Of a stretch of 5,705 bases of DNA, positions 1 through 5,705 are shown one piece after another. The notes under the pieces were generated by a model. It saw only the letters and a list, made by a program, of their open reading frames with translations. It ran no database searches and was not told the origin of the DNA. Position 1 is the first letter of the stretch; every line of letters starts with the position of its first letter. The stretch is taken from positions 1 through 5,705 of the forward strand of contig JAJRBS010000069.1 in the NCBI GenBank assembly GCA_028679325.1. The letters are read 5' to 3'. The DNA is from Methanoregulaceae archaeon (GTDB taxonomy: Archaea > Halobacteriota > Methanomicrobia > Methanomicrobiales > Methanospirillaceae). The position numbers and the translations under genes are program-made.

Positions 1-965
1 TGGTCCAGTTCACCGATACCTCGGACGGACACCCGACAAAATGGCTCTGGAAGTTTGGAGACGGAGGCTATTCGTCAGAGCAGAACCCCTACTTCCTCTA
101 CGAGGAGCCCGGCACCTATACCGTGACCCTCTCCGTCTATAACAACGCCGGGTCGGATACGGTGACAAAGGAGAACCTGATCACCGTCACGTCGCTGCCG
201 GTCGCCGGCTTCTCGGCCAACAGGACCTCGGGACCGCAGCCGCTGGTCGTCCAGTTTACCGACACCTCGACGGGATGGCCGACCTCGTGGAACTGGACTT
301 TCGGAAATGAAAGCAGTTCGCACGAACAGAACCCGGTCCATATCTTCCCGAACCCCGGCCGCTACAGCGTCCAGCTGGAGGTATCAAATGCCGCAGGGAC
401 GAGCACAGAACTGAAGGAAGGGTATATAAACGTGGGAATGCCGCTCGCGGCCAACTTCACCTATTCCACGGGGACACCGGATAATACCGCTCCCCTCACG
501 GTGGCCTTCACCGACAGATCCGACGGAGATCCCAGCGTCTGGTCATGGAAGTTTGGCGACGGATACGTCACCAACGAGAGGAACCCCATCCACACCTACT
601 TCATGCCCGGGACCTACACCGTCTCGCTGACCGTGACCGGACTCTCCGGAAGCGACACAGAGACAAAGACCCTCGTGGTGAAATCAGCCTTAAAAGCTGA
701 CTTCTCTGCAGAGCCCACGACTGGCTCTGACCCCCTCACCATTCTTTTGAGCGACACGTCTATCGGAGAACCGGTGTCGCGGTACTGGGTGATCAGCAAG
801 GGTGTGGACGTCGTCCTCCTCAATCCGGGAGACGAGCACCAGGTATACACCCTGAACGAACCGGGTCTCTACACAGTCCTGCTCCATGTCACAGACAAGT
901 ACGGCTCGGTCAGTGAACTCGAGAAGAAGAACTACATCAACGTCCTTCCCTTCCCGCCGGATTAA
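1..965 (+). CDS. Tandem PKD-repeat protein, C-terminal part (5' end outside window)
   Basis: The reading frame is open from the window edge (first full codon at 3) to a TAA at 963-965, giving 320 visible residues; the true start lies upstream. The protein is made of four PKD-type beta-sandwich units. Units 1-3 carry the family hallmarks: a V-x-F-T-D-x-S strand, a W-x-W-x-F-G-(D/N) core, an N-P-x-H/F-x-Y/F turn, and a P-G-x-Y-(T/S)-V-x-L strand. No cysteine is visible. Four N-x-S/T sequons (visible residues 73, 97, 102 and 151) fit an exported glycoprotein. PKD arrays are common in secreted and surface proteins of methanogenic archaea, where they act as spacers or in adhesion. The protein ends just after the last repeat (LPFPPD) with no transmembrane helix or C-terminal sorting tail, so any signal peptide, anchor or enzymatic domain must be N-terminal and unseen. 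Export and surface location are inferred; the exact role is unknown. It converges on the uvr operon and is not linked to repair. Confidence 0.9.
   Translation, partial: VQFTDTSDGHPTKWLWKFGDGGYSSEQNPYFLYEEPGTYTVTLSVYNNAGSDTVTKENLITVTSLPVAGFSANRTSGPQPLVVQFTDTSTGWPTSWNWTFGNESSSHEQNPVHIFPNPGRYSVQLEVSNAAGTSTELKEGYINVGMPLAANFTYSTGTPDNTAPLTVAFTDRSDGDPSVWSWKFGDGYVTNERNPIHTYFMPGTYTVSLTVTGLSGSDTETKTLVVKSALKADFSAEPTTGSDPLTILLSDTSIGEPVSRYWVISKGVDVVLLNPGDEHQVYTLNEPGLYTVLLHVTDKYGSVSELEKKNYINVLPFPPD
3..944 (+). repeat. Array of four PKD protein repeats
   Basis: Units lie at about 3-191 (truncated at its start by the window edge), 201-434, 441-680 and 690-944, roughly 78-85 residues each. Units 2-4 open with a similar A-(G/N/D)-F-(S/T) strand following the linker (VAGFS, AANFT, KADFS). 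They are similar at protein level but clearly diverged at DNA level, so this is an old array rather than a recent duplication. Unit 2 has FGN in place of FGD. Unit 4 keeps the LSDTS and PGLYTV strands but has lost the W-x-W-x-FGDG core. Confidence 0.82.
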
Positions 966-980
966 ACCCGGCCTGAACCC

Positions 981-988
981 TTTTTTTT
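981..988 (+). terminator. Poly-T terminator of the PKD gene
   Basis: A run of eight T on the + strand begins 15 bases after the PKD stop codon. Archaeal RNA polymerase terminates at such T-tracts without needing a strong hairpin. A small perfect 5-bp stem (GCCGG 956-960 with CCGGC 968-972, 7-base loop) overlaps the stop codon but is separated from the T-run by eight bases, so it is not a classic intrinsic-terminator hairpin. The termination role is inferred from position and composition. Confidence 0.6.
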
Positions 989-1006
989 AAAAAATAAATA
1001 AATAAA
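989..1006 (-). terminator. T-rich terminator of the uvrACB operon
   Basis: Directly after the uvrB stop (TAA, 1009-1007), the minus strand reads three TTTA units followed by six T, the last three abutting the fourth TTT block; on the + strand this is TAAA repeated from 995, preceded by A6 at 989-994. A T-rich stretch in the first bases after the last gene of an operon is what archaeal terminators look like. Together with the + strand T8 beside it, it forms a T8A6 block that can serve both converging transcripts. No stable stem is associated with it. Confidence 0.58.
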
Positions 1007-2941
1007 TTATTCCGCAGCCTCACGCTCTTTTAACCTTCGGATCCGGTCCCGCAACCGGATGGCCTCTTCGAACTCGAGGTTCTCGGCAGCCCTGTTCATC
1101 CGTGCCTCGAGCTCGATGATGACGTTTGGCAGCTCTTTTCGGGGAATGTGGCGGGTATCGGTGATCTCCACCTCTTTTTCGGGAACCGGTTTTACGATGG
1201 TCCGGGGAGTGATGTTGTGGGCCTGGTTGAACTCCTGCTGGAGCGTCCTCCTCCGCTCTGTTTCTGAGACGGCCTCCCGGATGGAATCGGTCAGGGTGTC
1301 GGCATAGAGGACCACCCGTGAGTTCACGTTCCGTGCGGCCCGGCCGATGATCTGGATGAGGCTTCGTGCATCCCGGAGGAATCCTTCCTTGTCGGCATCG
1401 AGGATGCCGATGAAGCCCACCTCAGGGATATCAAGCCCCTCCCGGAGCAGGTTGATCCCGACCAGGACATCGAATTTCCCGAGACGGAGTTCCCGGATGA
1501 TCTCGGTCCGCTCCAGGGTATCGATCTCCGAGTGGAGGTACCGGGTCCTGACTCCTTTCCCGGCCAGGTACTCGGTCAGCTCCTCGGCCAGCCTCTTTGT
1601 CAGGGTTGTGAGCAGGACGCGGTCACCCCTGCTGGTCGTGGCCTGGATCTCGGCCATGACATCGGCGGTCTGCCCTGCGGTGGGCCGGATCTCCACCACC
1701 GGGTCGATAAGACCGGTCGGCCGGATGATCTGCTCGGCTATCCGGGAGGAGTGAGAGGTCTCGTAGGGGCCGGGTGTGGCCGAGACGAAGATGACCTGCC
1801 GCATGTACTGCTCGAACTCCCGGAACATCAGCGGGCGGTTGTCGAATGCGCTCGGGAGCCGGAACCCGTAGTCGACCAGTGCCTGTTTCCGGGAGCGATC
1901 GCCGCGAAACATCCCGTGGAGCTGGGGGATGGTCTGGTGGCTCTCGTCGATGAAGAGGAGAAAGTCGTCGGGAAAATAGTCGAGCAGGCAGGAGGGCTTC
2001 TCGCCCGGTTTCCGGAAGTCGAAGTGCCGGGAGTAGTTCTCGATCCCTTTACAGGTCCCGGTCTCCTCGATCATCTCGAGGTCGTACAGGGTCCGCTGCT
2101 CCAGGCGATGAGCCTCGAGCATGCCGAGCTCGGGCAGGCGTTCATAGAGCTCCTGCCGGATCGACGTGAGCGCCAGTTTCTGGAGTTCCTCGGGGATCAC
2201 GTAATGCCGGGCCGGGAAGACATGGAAGTATTTCAGTCGCTCAACGAGTGTCCCGGTTATCCGGTCTATCTCGGCTATCCGCTCGATCTCGTCGCCGAAG
2301 AGCTCGACCCTGATGATGTTGTTCGAGTAGCCGGGGACGATGTCGACCGTATCGCCCTTGACCCTGAACCGCCCGGGAAGGAGTTCAAGGTCGTTTCTCT
2401 CGTACAGGGCGGTGACCAGGTGCTCAATTATCTCCTTTCGTGGCATCCGGTCGCCGGCCTTGAGTTCAAAGCCCATGTTCCTGTAGTGCTCCGGCCTCCC
2501 GAGCCCGTAGATGCAGGAGACCGAGGCTACCACGATCACGTCCCGCCGCGAGAGGACCGACGCCGTTGCCGAAAGCCGGAGCTGCTCGATCTTCGGGTTG
2601 ATCTGGGCGTCCTTCTCGATGTACTGGTCCTTGTGGGGGAGATAGGACTCCGGCTGGTAGTAGTCATAGTAGGAGACGAAGTACTCCACCCGGTTGTCAG
2701 GGAAGAACTCTTTGAACTCGTTCCAGAGCTGGGCGGCAAGAGTCTTGTTGTGGGCGATGACCAGGGCCGGCCTGCCGGCCTTCTCGATCACGTTGGCCAT
2801 GGTGTAGGTCTTTCCTGACCCGGTGACCCCGAGGAGGGTCTGGAGCCTCTCGCCGTTTTCGATCCCTTCCGCCAGGGTGGCTATGGCCTCCGGCTGTGAC
2901 CCCTGGGGATGGAAGGGGGCTTTTAAGGTGAACGCGGTCAT
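1007..2941 (-). CDS. uvrB: UvrB, excinuclease ABC subunit B
   Basis: This is the central factor of nucleotide excision repair: UvrA loads it at damaged DNA, it verifies the lesion with its ATP-driven helicase-like core, and it recruits UvrC for incision. The 644-residue protein is near the usual 660-670 and complete. Visible motifs in order are Walker A GVTGSGKT at 38-45 (Lys44), the tyrosine-rich beta-hairpin YYDYYQPESY at 91-100 that is inserted between DNA strands, DESH at 332-335 (Walker B), SATP at 387-390, GINLLREGLD at 495-504, GRAARN at 533-538 (Arg534 and Arg537, motif VI), and a C-terminal UVR motif at about 604-639 that contacts UvrC and UvrA. The ATG start overlaps the uvrC stop and has a good Shine-Dalgarno, and the N-terminus (FxLxAPFxPxGxQPEAI) matches family starts. 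It is the last gene of the operon, followed at once by a T-tract. Archaea with UvrABC are generally thought to have gained it from bacteria; nothing here looks damaged. Confidence 0.98.
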   Translation of the reverse strand: MTAFTLKAPFHPQGSQPEAIATLAEGIENGERLQTLLGVTGSGKTYTMANVIEKAGRPALVIAHNKTLAAQLWNEFKEFFPDNRVEYFVSYYDYYQPESYLPHKDQYIEKDAQINPKIEQLRLSATASVLSRRDVIVVASVSCIYGLGRPEHYRNMGFELKAGDRMPRKEIIEHLVTALYERNDLELLPGRFRVKGDTVDIVPGYSNNIIRVELFGDEIERIAEIDRITGTLVERLKYFHVFPARHYVIPEELQKLALTSIRQELYERLPELGMLEAHRLEQRTLYDLEMIEETGTCKGIENYSRHFDFRKPGEKPSCLLDYFPDDFLLFIDESHQTIPQLHGMFRGDRSRKQALVDYGFRLPSAFDNRPLMFREFEQYMRQVIFVSATPGPYETSHSSRIAEQIIRPTGLIDPVVEIRPTAGQTADVMAEIQATTSRGDRVLLTTLTKRLAEELTEYLAGKGVRTRYLHSEIDTLERTEIIRELRLGKFDVLVGINLLREGLDIPEVGFIGILDADKEGFLRDARSLIQIIGRAARNVNSRVVLYADTLTDSIREAVSETERRRTLQQEFNQAHNITPRTIVKPVPEKEVEITDTRHIPRKELPNVIIELEARMNRAAENLEFEEAIRLRDRIRRLKEREAAE

Positions 2942-2965
2942 GCGATCAGCTCCTTCTTCCGGAGC
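2938..2965 (-). promoter_or_regulatory. uvrC/uvrB junction: ATGA overlap, Shine-Dalgarno and masking hairpin
   Basis: The uvrB ATG (2941-2939) shares bases with the uvrC TGA (2940-2938). A strong Shine-Dalgarno AAGGAG lies at 2955-2950, eight bases before the ATG, inside the Lys-Glu codons at the end of uvrC. In the mRNA, GCUCC (2965-2961) can pair perfectly with GGAGC (2953-2949) across a 7-base loop, which would bury GGAG. A ribosome finishing uvrC would open this stem, so the arrangement suggests that uvrB translation depends on uvrC translation. The overlap and Shine-Dalgarno are certain; the masking effect is inferred, and a 5-bp stem is only modestly stable. Confidence 0.68.
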
Positions 2966-4488
2966 AGGTGGTGGTAGGCGATAGCGAAACGATGGGCCTC
3001 GTCGCGAATCTCCTGGAGGTAGAGGGAACTCTTCTCCTTCTTTCCGAGAATGAGGGGATGAGCCCTCCCCGGAGCATACACCTCTTCCCTCTTCTTGGCG
3101 AGGGCAAAGACCGGGACCTCAAGCTGCAGTGATCTGAGCTCGCCCAGCGCCGCAGAGAGCTGGGCCTTCCCTCCATCGACAAGGATCATGTCGGGGAGAG
3201 GCGCTTCCTCTGCCTTCAGCCGACGGTAGCGCCTCCTCACCACCTCTGCTATGGCTGCGGGGTCATCGATGCCACCGGCCTCCCTGATCCGGTACCGCCG
3301 GTAGTTCTTCTTGTCCGGCCGGCCGTTTTCAAACCTGACCATGGACCCGACCACCAGTGTCCCGGAGATATGGGAGATATCGAAACACTCGATGACCGAT
3401 GGCGGGGTGTCGAGCCCGAGGGCTTCCTGCAGGTCCAGGCTCCGGGCCTCGTCCCGGAGGTGGAGGGCCTCGATGTTCTTCTTTACGAGCTCGAGCAGAC
3501 GCCGCTTTGCTCCCAGTTTCGGGACCGTGACTGTCACTTTCCTTTCTTTCCGGAGCGAGAGGAACTCTGCCAGCGAATCATCCACCTCTTCAGGCAGGAT
3601 CACCTCGGAGGGGACAGGGTTGTCGGAGTAATACTGGACAAGGAACTCTTCGAGGAAATCCGGGTGGAACCCGAACTGGTACTCGGTCTTGTTCCCGAGA
3701 GTGCCCCGGTAGATGTTGAAGAGCATCAGGTACACGGTCGAGTCGCTGATCGCATATCCGATCACGTCCTCGTCACCCTCCCTCCGTCGGGCCACATCCT
3801 GCCGGACGGACAGGCGTTCCAGGGCATGGATCTGGTCGCGGAGGAGCATGGCCCTTTCGTACTCCTGGGAGGATGCCCTTACAGCCATCTCTCCTTCCAT
3901 ATCGGCGATCAGGTCGGAGGTCTTTCCCTTCAGCACCATGGAGGCCTTCCTGACCGATTCAGCGTAATCCATGGAATCGATCTCACGGATGCAGGGGGCG
4001 CTGCAGGTACCGATATGGCGGCGGAGGCAGGCTTTCTTCGGCAGTCTCCTGCATGTCCGGAGTCCGAAGGTCTTTCTCACCACGTTCCGGACAAAGTCCC
4101 GTTCCGCGGCTGAGACGAAGGGGCCGAAGAAGGTACCTTCTCCCGCCGCCTGGCGGGCGATGCGTATAGCAGGGAACTCTTCGGCTGTGAGCTCGATGTA
4201 GGCATACTGCTTGGCATCCTTCAGGTTGATGTTGAACCGGGGCTGGTGCTTCTTGATCAGGGTGTTTTCGAGGATCAGGGCCTCGACTTCGCTCCCGGTA
4301 ACGATGATATCGATGCTCTCTGCCGTCTCGGTGAGCATCCGGGTCTTGGTGTCCGGGTCATGCTTCCGAAAGTAGCTCCCCACCCTCTTCTTCAGGTCTT
4401 TTGCCTTTCCCACGTAGAGAACGCTCTTCCGGCTGTCAAGGAAGAGGTAGCAGCCCGGTTCATGGGGGAGAGGAGGGGTGGCGATCAT
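2938..4488 (-). CDS. uvrC: UvrC, excinuclease ABC subunit C (short form without HhH domain)
   Basis: UvrC cuts the damaged strand on both sides of the lesion after binding the UvrB-DNA complex. The 516-residue protein begins with a GIY-YIG nuclease (about 8-90) for the 3' cut, with GCY 12-14, YVG 25-27, Arg35 and Glu74 in the expected places. Next comes a four-cysteine motif, C146-x7-C154-x7-C162-x3-C166, matching the cysteines that bind an iron-sulfur cluster in bacterial UvrC. A UVR motif follows at about 190-225, which pairs with that of UvrB. The C-terminal RNase H-like nuclease (about 345-510) for the 5' cut keeps Asp370 (ECFDISH), Asp438 (LVDGGK) and His499 (RDEAHRF). The protein ends about 17 residues after His499, so the C-terminal tandem helix-hairpin-helix DNA-binding domain found in bacterial UvrC of about 600 residues is absent. 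The natural-looking TGA coupled to uvrB argues against recent truncation. Start: an ATG overlapping the uvrA stop, followed by PPLPHEPGCYLF as in family N-termini. Confidence 0.97.
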   Translation of the reverse strand: MIATPPLPHEPGCYLFLDSRKSVLYVGKAKDLKKRVGSYFRKHDPDTKTRMLTETAESIDIIVTGSEVEALILENTLIKKHQPRFNINLKDAKQYAYIELTAEEFPAIRIARQAAGEGTFFGPFVSAAERDFVRNVVRKTFGLRTCRRLPKKACLRRHIGTCSAPCIREIDSMDYAESVRKASMVLKGKTSDLIADMEGEMAVRASSQEYERAMLLRDQIHALERLSVRQDVARRREGDEDVIGYAISDSTVYLMLFNIYRGTLGNKTEYQFGFHPDFLEEFLVQYYSDNPVPSEVILPEEVDDSLAEFLSLRKERKVTVTVPKLGAKRRLLELVKKNIEALHLRDEARSLDLQEALGLDTPPSVIECFDISHISGTLVVGSMVRFENGRPDKKNYRRYRIREAGGIDDPAAIAEVVRRRYRRLKAEEAPLPDMILVDGGKAQLSAALGELRSLQLEVPVFALAKKREEVYAPGRAHPLILGKKEKSSLYLQEIRDEAHRFAIAYHHLLRKKELIA

Positions 4489-4505
4489 GCCAGCATCTTC
4501 CGGAG
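4485..4505 (-). promoter_or_regulatory. uvrA/uvrC junction: ATGA overlap with weak ribosome-binding site
   Basis: The uvrC ATG (4488-4486) overlaps the uvrA TGA (4487-4485). The best upstream match to a Shine-Dalgarno is GGAAG at 4501-4497, eight bases before the ATG, which is weaker than the AAGGAG used by uvrB. With so weak a site, uvrC is probably translated mainly by ribosomes that have just finished uvrA. The last codons of uvrA resemble the last codons of uvrC at the next junction: CTCCGGAAGA occurs in both. Confidence 0.6.
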
Positions 4506-5705
4506 GAAGACCCCGGTGTGGCTCTCCGGGTTTCCGGCAACCTCCTCGGGGGTTCCGGAGGCCACGACAAATCCGCCGTTGTCCCCTCCACCGGGGCCGA
4601 GGTCGATGATATGGTCTGCGGACTTGATGACATCAAGGTTATGCTCGATCACCACCACGCTGTTGCCCTTGTCCACGAGCTCGTTCAGGACGGCAATCAG
4701 CTTCTTCACGTCGTGGAAATGGAGGCCGGTGGTCGGTTCATCGAGCAGGTAGATGGTCTTCCCGGTGGCCTTCCGGGCGAGCTCCCGGGTGAGTTTGATC
4801 CTCTGGGCCTCTCCCCCGGAGAGGGTGGTCGAGCTCTGCCCGAGCTTGATGTAGTCGAGCCCGACAGCGGAGAGGGTCTCGAGCTTGTTCCGGATGGCGG
4901 GTATGGGGGCGAAGAGGGCCAGGGCTTCTTCGACTGTCATGTCGAGCACCTCGGCGATGGACTTCCCCTTGTACTTCACTTCGAGGGTCTCCCGGTTGTA
5001 CCGTTTTCCGTGACATTCCTCGCACTCGACATAGACATCGGGGAGGAAGTTCATCTCTATCCGGATAAGGCCGTCACCCTCGCAGGCCTCGCACCGCCCT
5101 CCTTTCAGGTTGAAGGAGAACCGCCCCGGCTTGTATCCCCGGACCTTCGCCTCCTTCGTCTCTGCGAATATGCCGCGTATCTCGTCGAAAACCTTGGTGT
5201 AGGTGGCCGGGTTGCTCCGGGGTGTCTTTCCGATCGGGCTCTGGTCGATGACGATCACCTTGTCGAGTTCTCTCCCGAACTCGATCCCCTTGTACTTTCC
5301 CGGGGTGACACGGGACTTATAGAGCTTCTTCTGGAGGGCCTGGTAGAGGGTGTCGTAGATCAGGGTCGATTTTCCGCTCCCCGACACACCGGTGACAACC
5401 GTGAACACACCGAGCGGGATGCTGACATCGATGTCTTTTAAGTTATTCTCGGAGCAGCCGGTGATCCGGAGGCAGTGGTCATGGTTCCGCCTCTTCCCGG
5501 GCGTCTCGATCATCAGATCGCCGGCAAGGTACCTCCCGGTGAGGGATTTCTTGTTCCTGGCGATCTGGGCCGGTGTCCCCTCGGCAACCACATGACCGCC
5601 GTGAAGACCGGCTCCCGGGCCCATGTCCACCACATGATCGGCGCTCCTGATGGTGTCCTCGTCGTGTTCCACCACCACCAGGGTGTTTCCCAGGTCGCGG
5701 AGCCT
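4485..5705 (-). CDS. uvrA: UvrA, excinuclease ABC subunit A, C-terminal part (5' end outside window)
   Basis: UvrA is the dimeric ABC-type ATPase that first detects bulky DNA lesions and hands the site to UvrB. The frame is open to the window edge; 406 residues are visible of about 940 expected, so the N-terminal half is missing only because the window ends. Visible residues begin near the end of the first ATPase domain (LRDLGNTLVVVEHDED, with the H-loop histidine). The second ATPase domain follows: Walker A GVSGSGKST at about 106-114, a zinc finger C205-x2-C208-x19-C228-x2-C231, the signature LSGGEAQR at 295-302, Walker B with LLDEPTTGLH at about 320-329, and the H-loop VIEHN with His355. 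SNPATYTKVFDEIR and the GRFSFNLKGGRCEACEGDG stretch are near-invariant UvrA segments. No in-frame stop or missing motif was seen. The GTG at 5678 is an internal valine, not a start. The gene is first of the three visible operon members and overlaps uvrC by four bases; its promoter is not in the window. Confidence 0.97.
   Translation of the reverse strand, partial: RLRDLGNTLVVVEHDEDTIRSADHVVDMGPGAGLHGGHVVAEGTPAQIARNKKSLTGRYLAGDLMIETPGKRRNHDHCLRITGCSENNLKDIDVSIPLGVFTVVTGVSGSGKSTLIYDTLYQALQKKLYKSRVTPGKYKGIEFGRELDKVIVIDQSPIGKTPRSNPATYTKVFDEIRGIFAETKEAKVRGYKPGRFSFNLKGGRCEACEGDGLIRIEMNFLPDVYVECEECHGKRYNRETLEVKYKGKSIAEVLDMTVEEALALFAPIPAIRNKLETLSAVGLDYIKLGQSSTTLSGGEAQRIKLTRELARKATGKTIYLLDEPTTGLHFHDVKKLIAVLNELVDKGNSVVVIEHNLDVIKSADHIIDLGPGGGDNGGFVVASGTPEEVAGNPESHTGVFLRKMLA

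Noticed and set aside
123..125. GTG as the start of the PKD protein
   Set aside because: The same frame is open back to the window edge and encodes a recognisable PKD unit before this codon, so GTG is an internal valine.
614..887. Minus-strand open frames within the PKD gene
   Set aside because: Short antisense frames opposite a clear PKD coding region with no supporting motif.
956..972. Classic hairpin-plus-U-tract intrinsic terminator for the PKD gene
   Set aside because: The 5-bp stem overlaps the stop codon and is eight bases from the T-run, too weak and too distant for the bacterial form; only the T-tract is kept as the likely signal.
995..1006. TAAA tandem units as a CRISPR-like or origin-type repeat
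   Set aside because: Only three 4-base units with no spacers or partner motifs; better explained as part of the T-rich terminator read on the minus strand.
1532..2818. Long + strand open frame (428 codons) opposite uvrB
   Set aside because: It lies wholly antisense to a fully motif-supported uvrB, and its composition (rich in G, V, L, D, P) is that of the complement of GC-biased codons. No recognisable domain or ribosome-binding context.
3370..4113. + strand open frame (247 codons) opposite uvrC
   Set aside because: Antisense shadow of the conserved UvrC coding region; no domain seen.
4401..5441. + strand open frame (346 codons) opposite uvrA and the start of uvrC
   Set aside because: Antisense shadow of two conserved genes, with low-complexity G/L/V/D-rich composition and no family resemblance.
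5676..5678. GTG as the start of a short UvrA
   Set aside because: Upstream codons continue the conserved UvrA sequence (LRDLGNTL), so this is an internal valine and the gene runs past the window edge.

Overview
The window is GC-rich, tightly packed DNA, most likely from a methanogenic archaeon of the Methanomicrobiales type (Methanoculleus/Methanoregula-like). That placement is inferred from four things: a multi-PKD secreted protein, bacterial-type uvr genes packed in an operon, a UvrC without the usual C-terminal helix-hairpin-helix domain, and an AT-rich T-tract intergenic terminator in otherwise GC-rich DNA. No RNA gene or species marker is present, so the taxonomic call is moderate.

Layout: positions 1-965 (+) hold the 3' end of a gene encoding a protein built of tandem PKD (immunoglobulin-like beta-sandwich) repeats. 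Its start lies before the window. A 41-bp AT-rich spacer (966-1006) separates it from a convergent minus-strand block that fills the rest of the window. Read in the direction of transcription, that block is uvrA (3' part only, entering at 5705), uvrC (complete) and uvrB (complete). Both internal junctions are 4-base ATGA overlaps, so the three genes are almost certainly one translationally coupled operon. The promoter would lie upstream of uvrA, outside the window. The spacer carries T-tracts on both strands and looks like a two-way terminator.

Function: UvrA (damage-sensing ABC ATPase), UvrB (damage-verifying helicase-fold ATPase) and UvrC (dual endonuclease) together form the classical nucleotide excision repair incision machinery. 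All the catalytic motifs I could check in the visible parts are intact. The PKD protein is unrelated to repair and is probably on the cell surface or secreted.

I found no undescribed system. The points worth a second look are the UvrC that stops right after its nuclease domain, a small hairpin that would mask the uvrB ribosome-binding site inside the end of uvrC, the similar sequence at both operon junctions, the two-way terminator, and the degenerate last PKD repeat. No tRNA, rRNA, CRISPR, insertion sequence or attachment site was seen.
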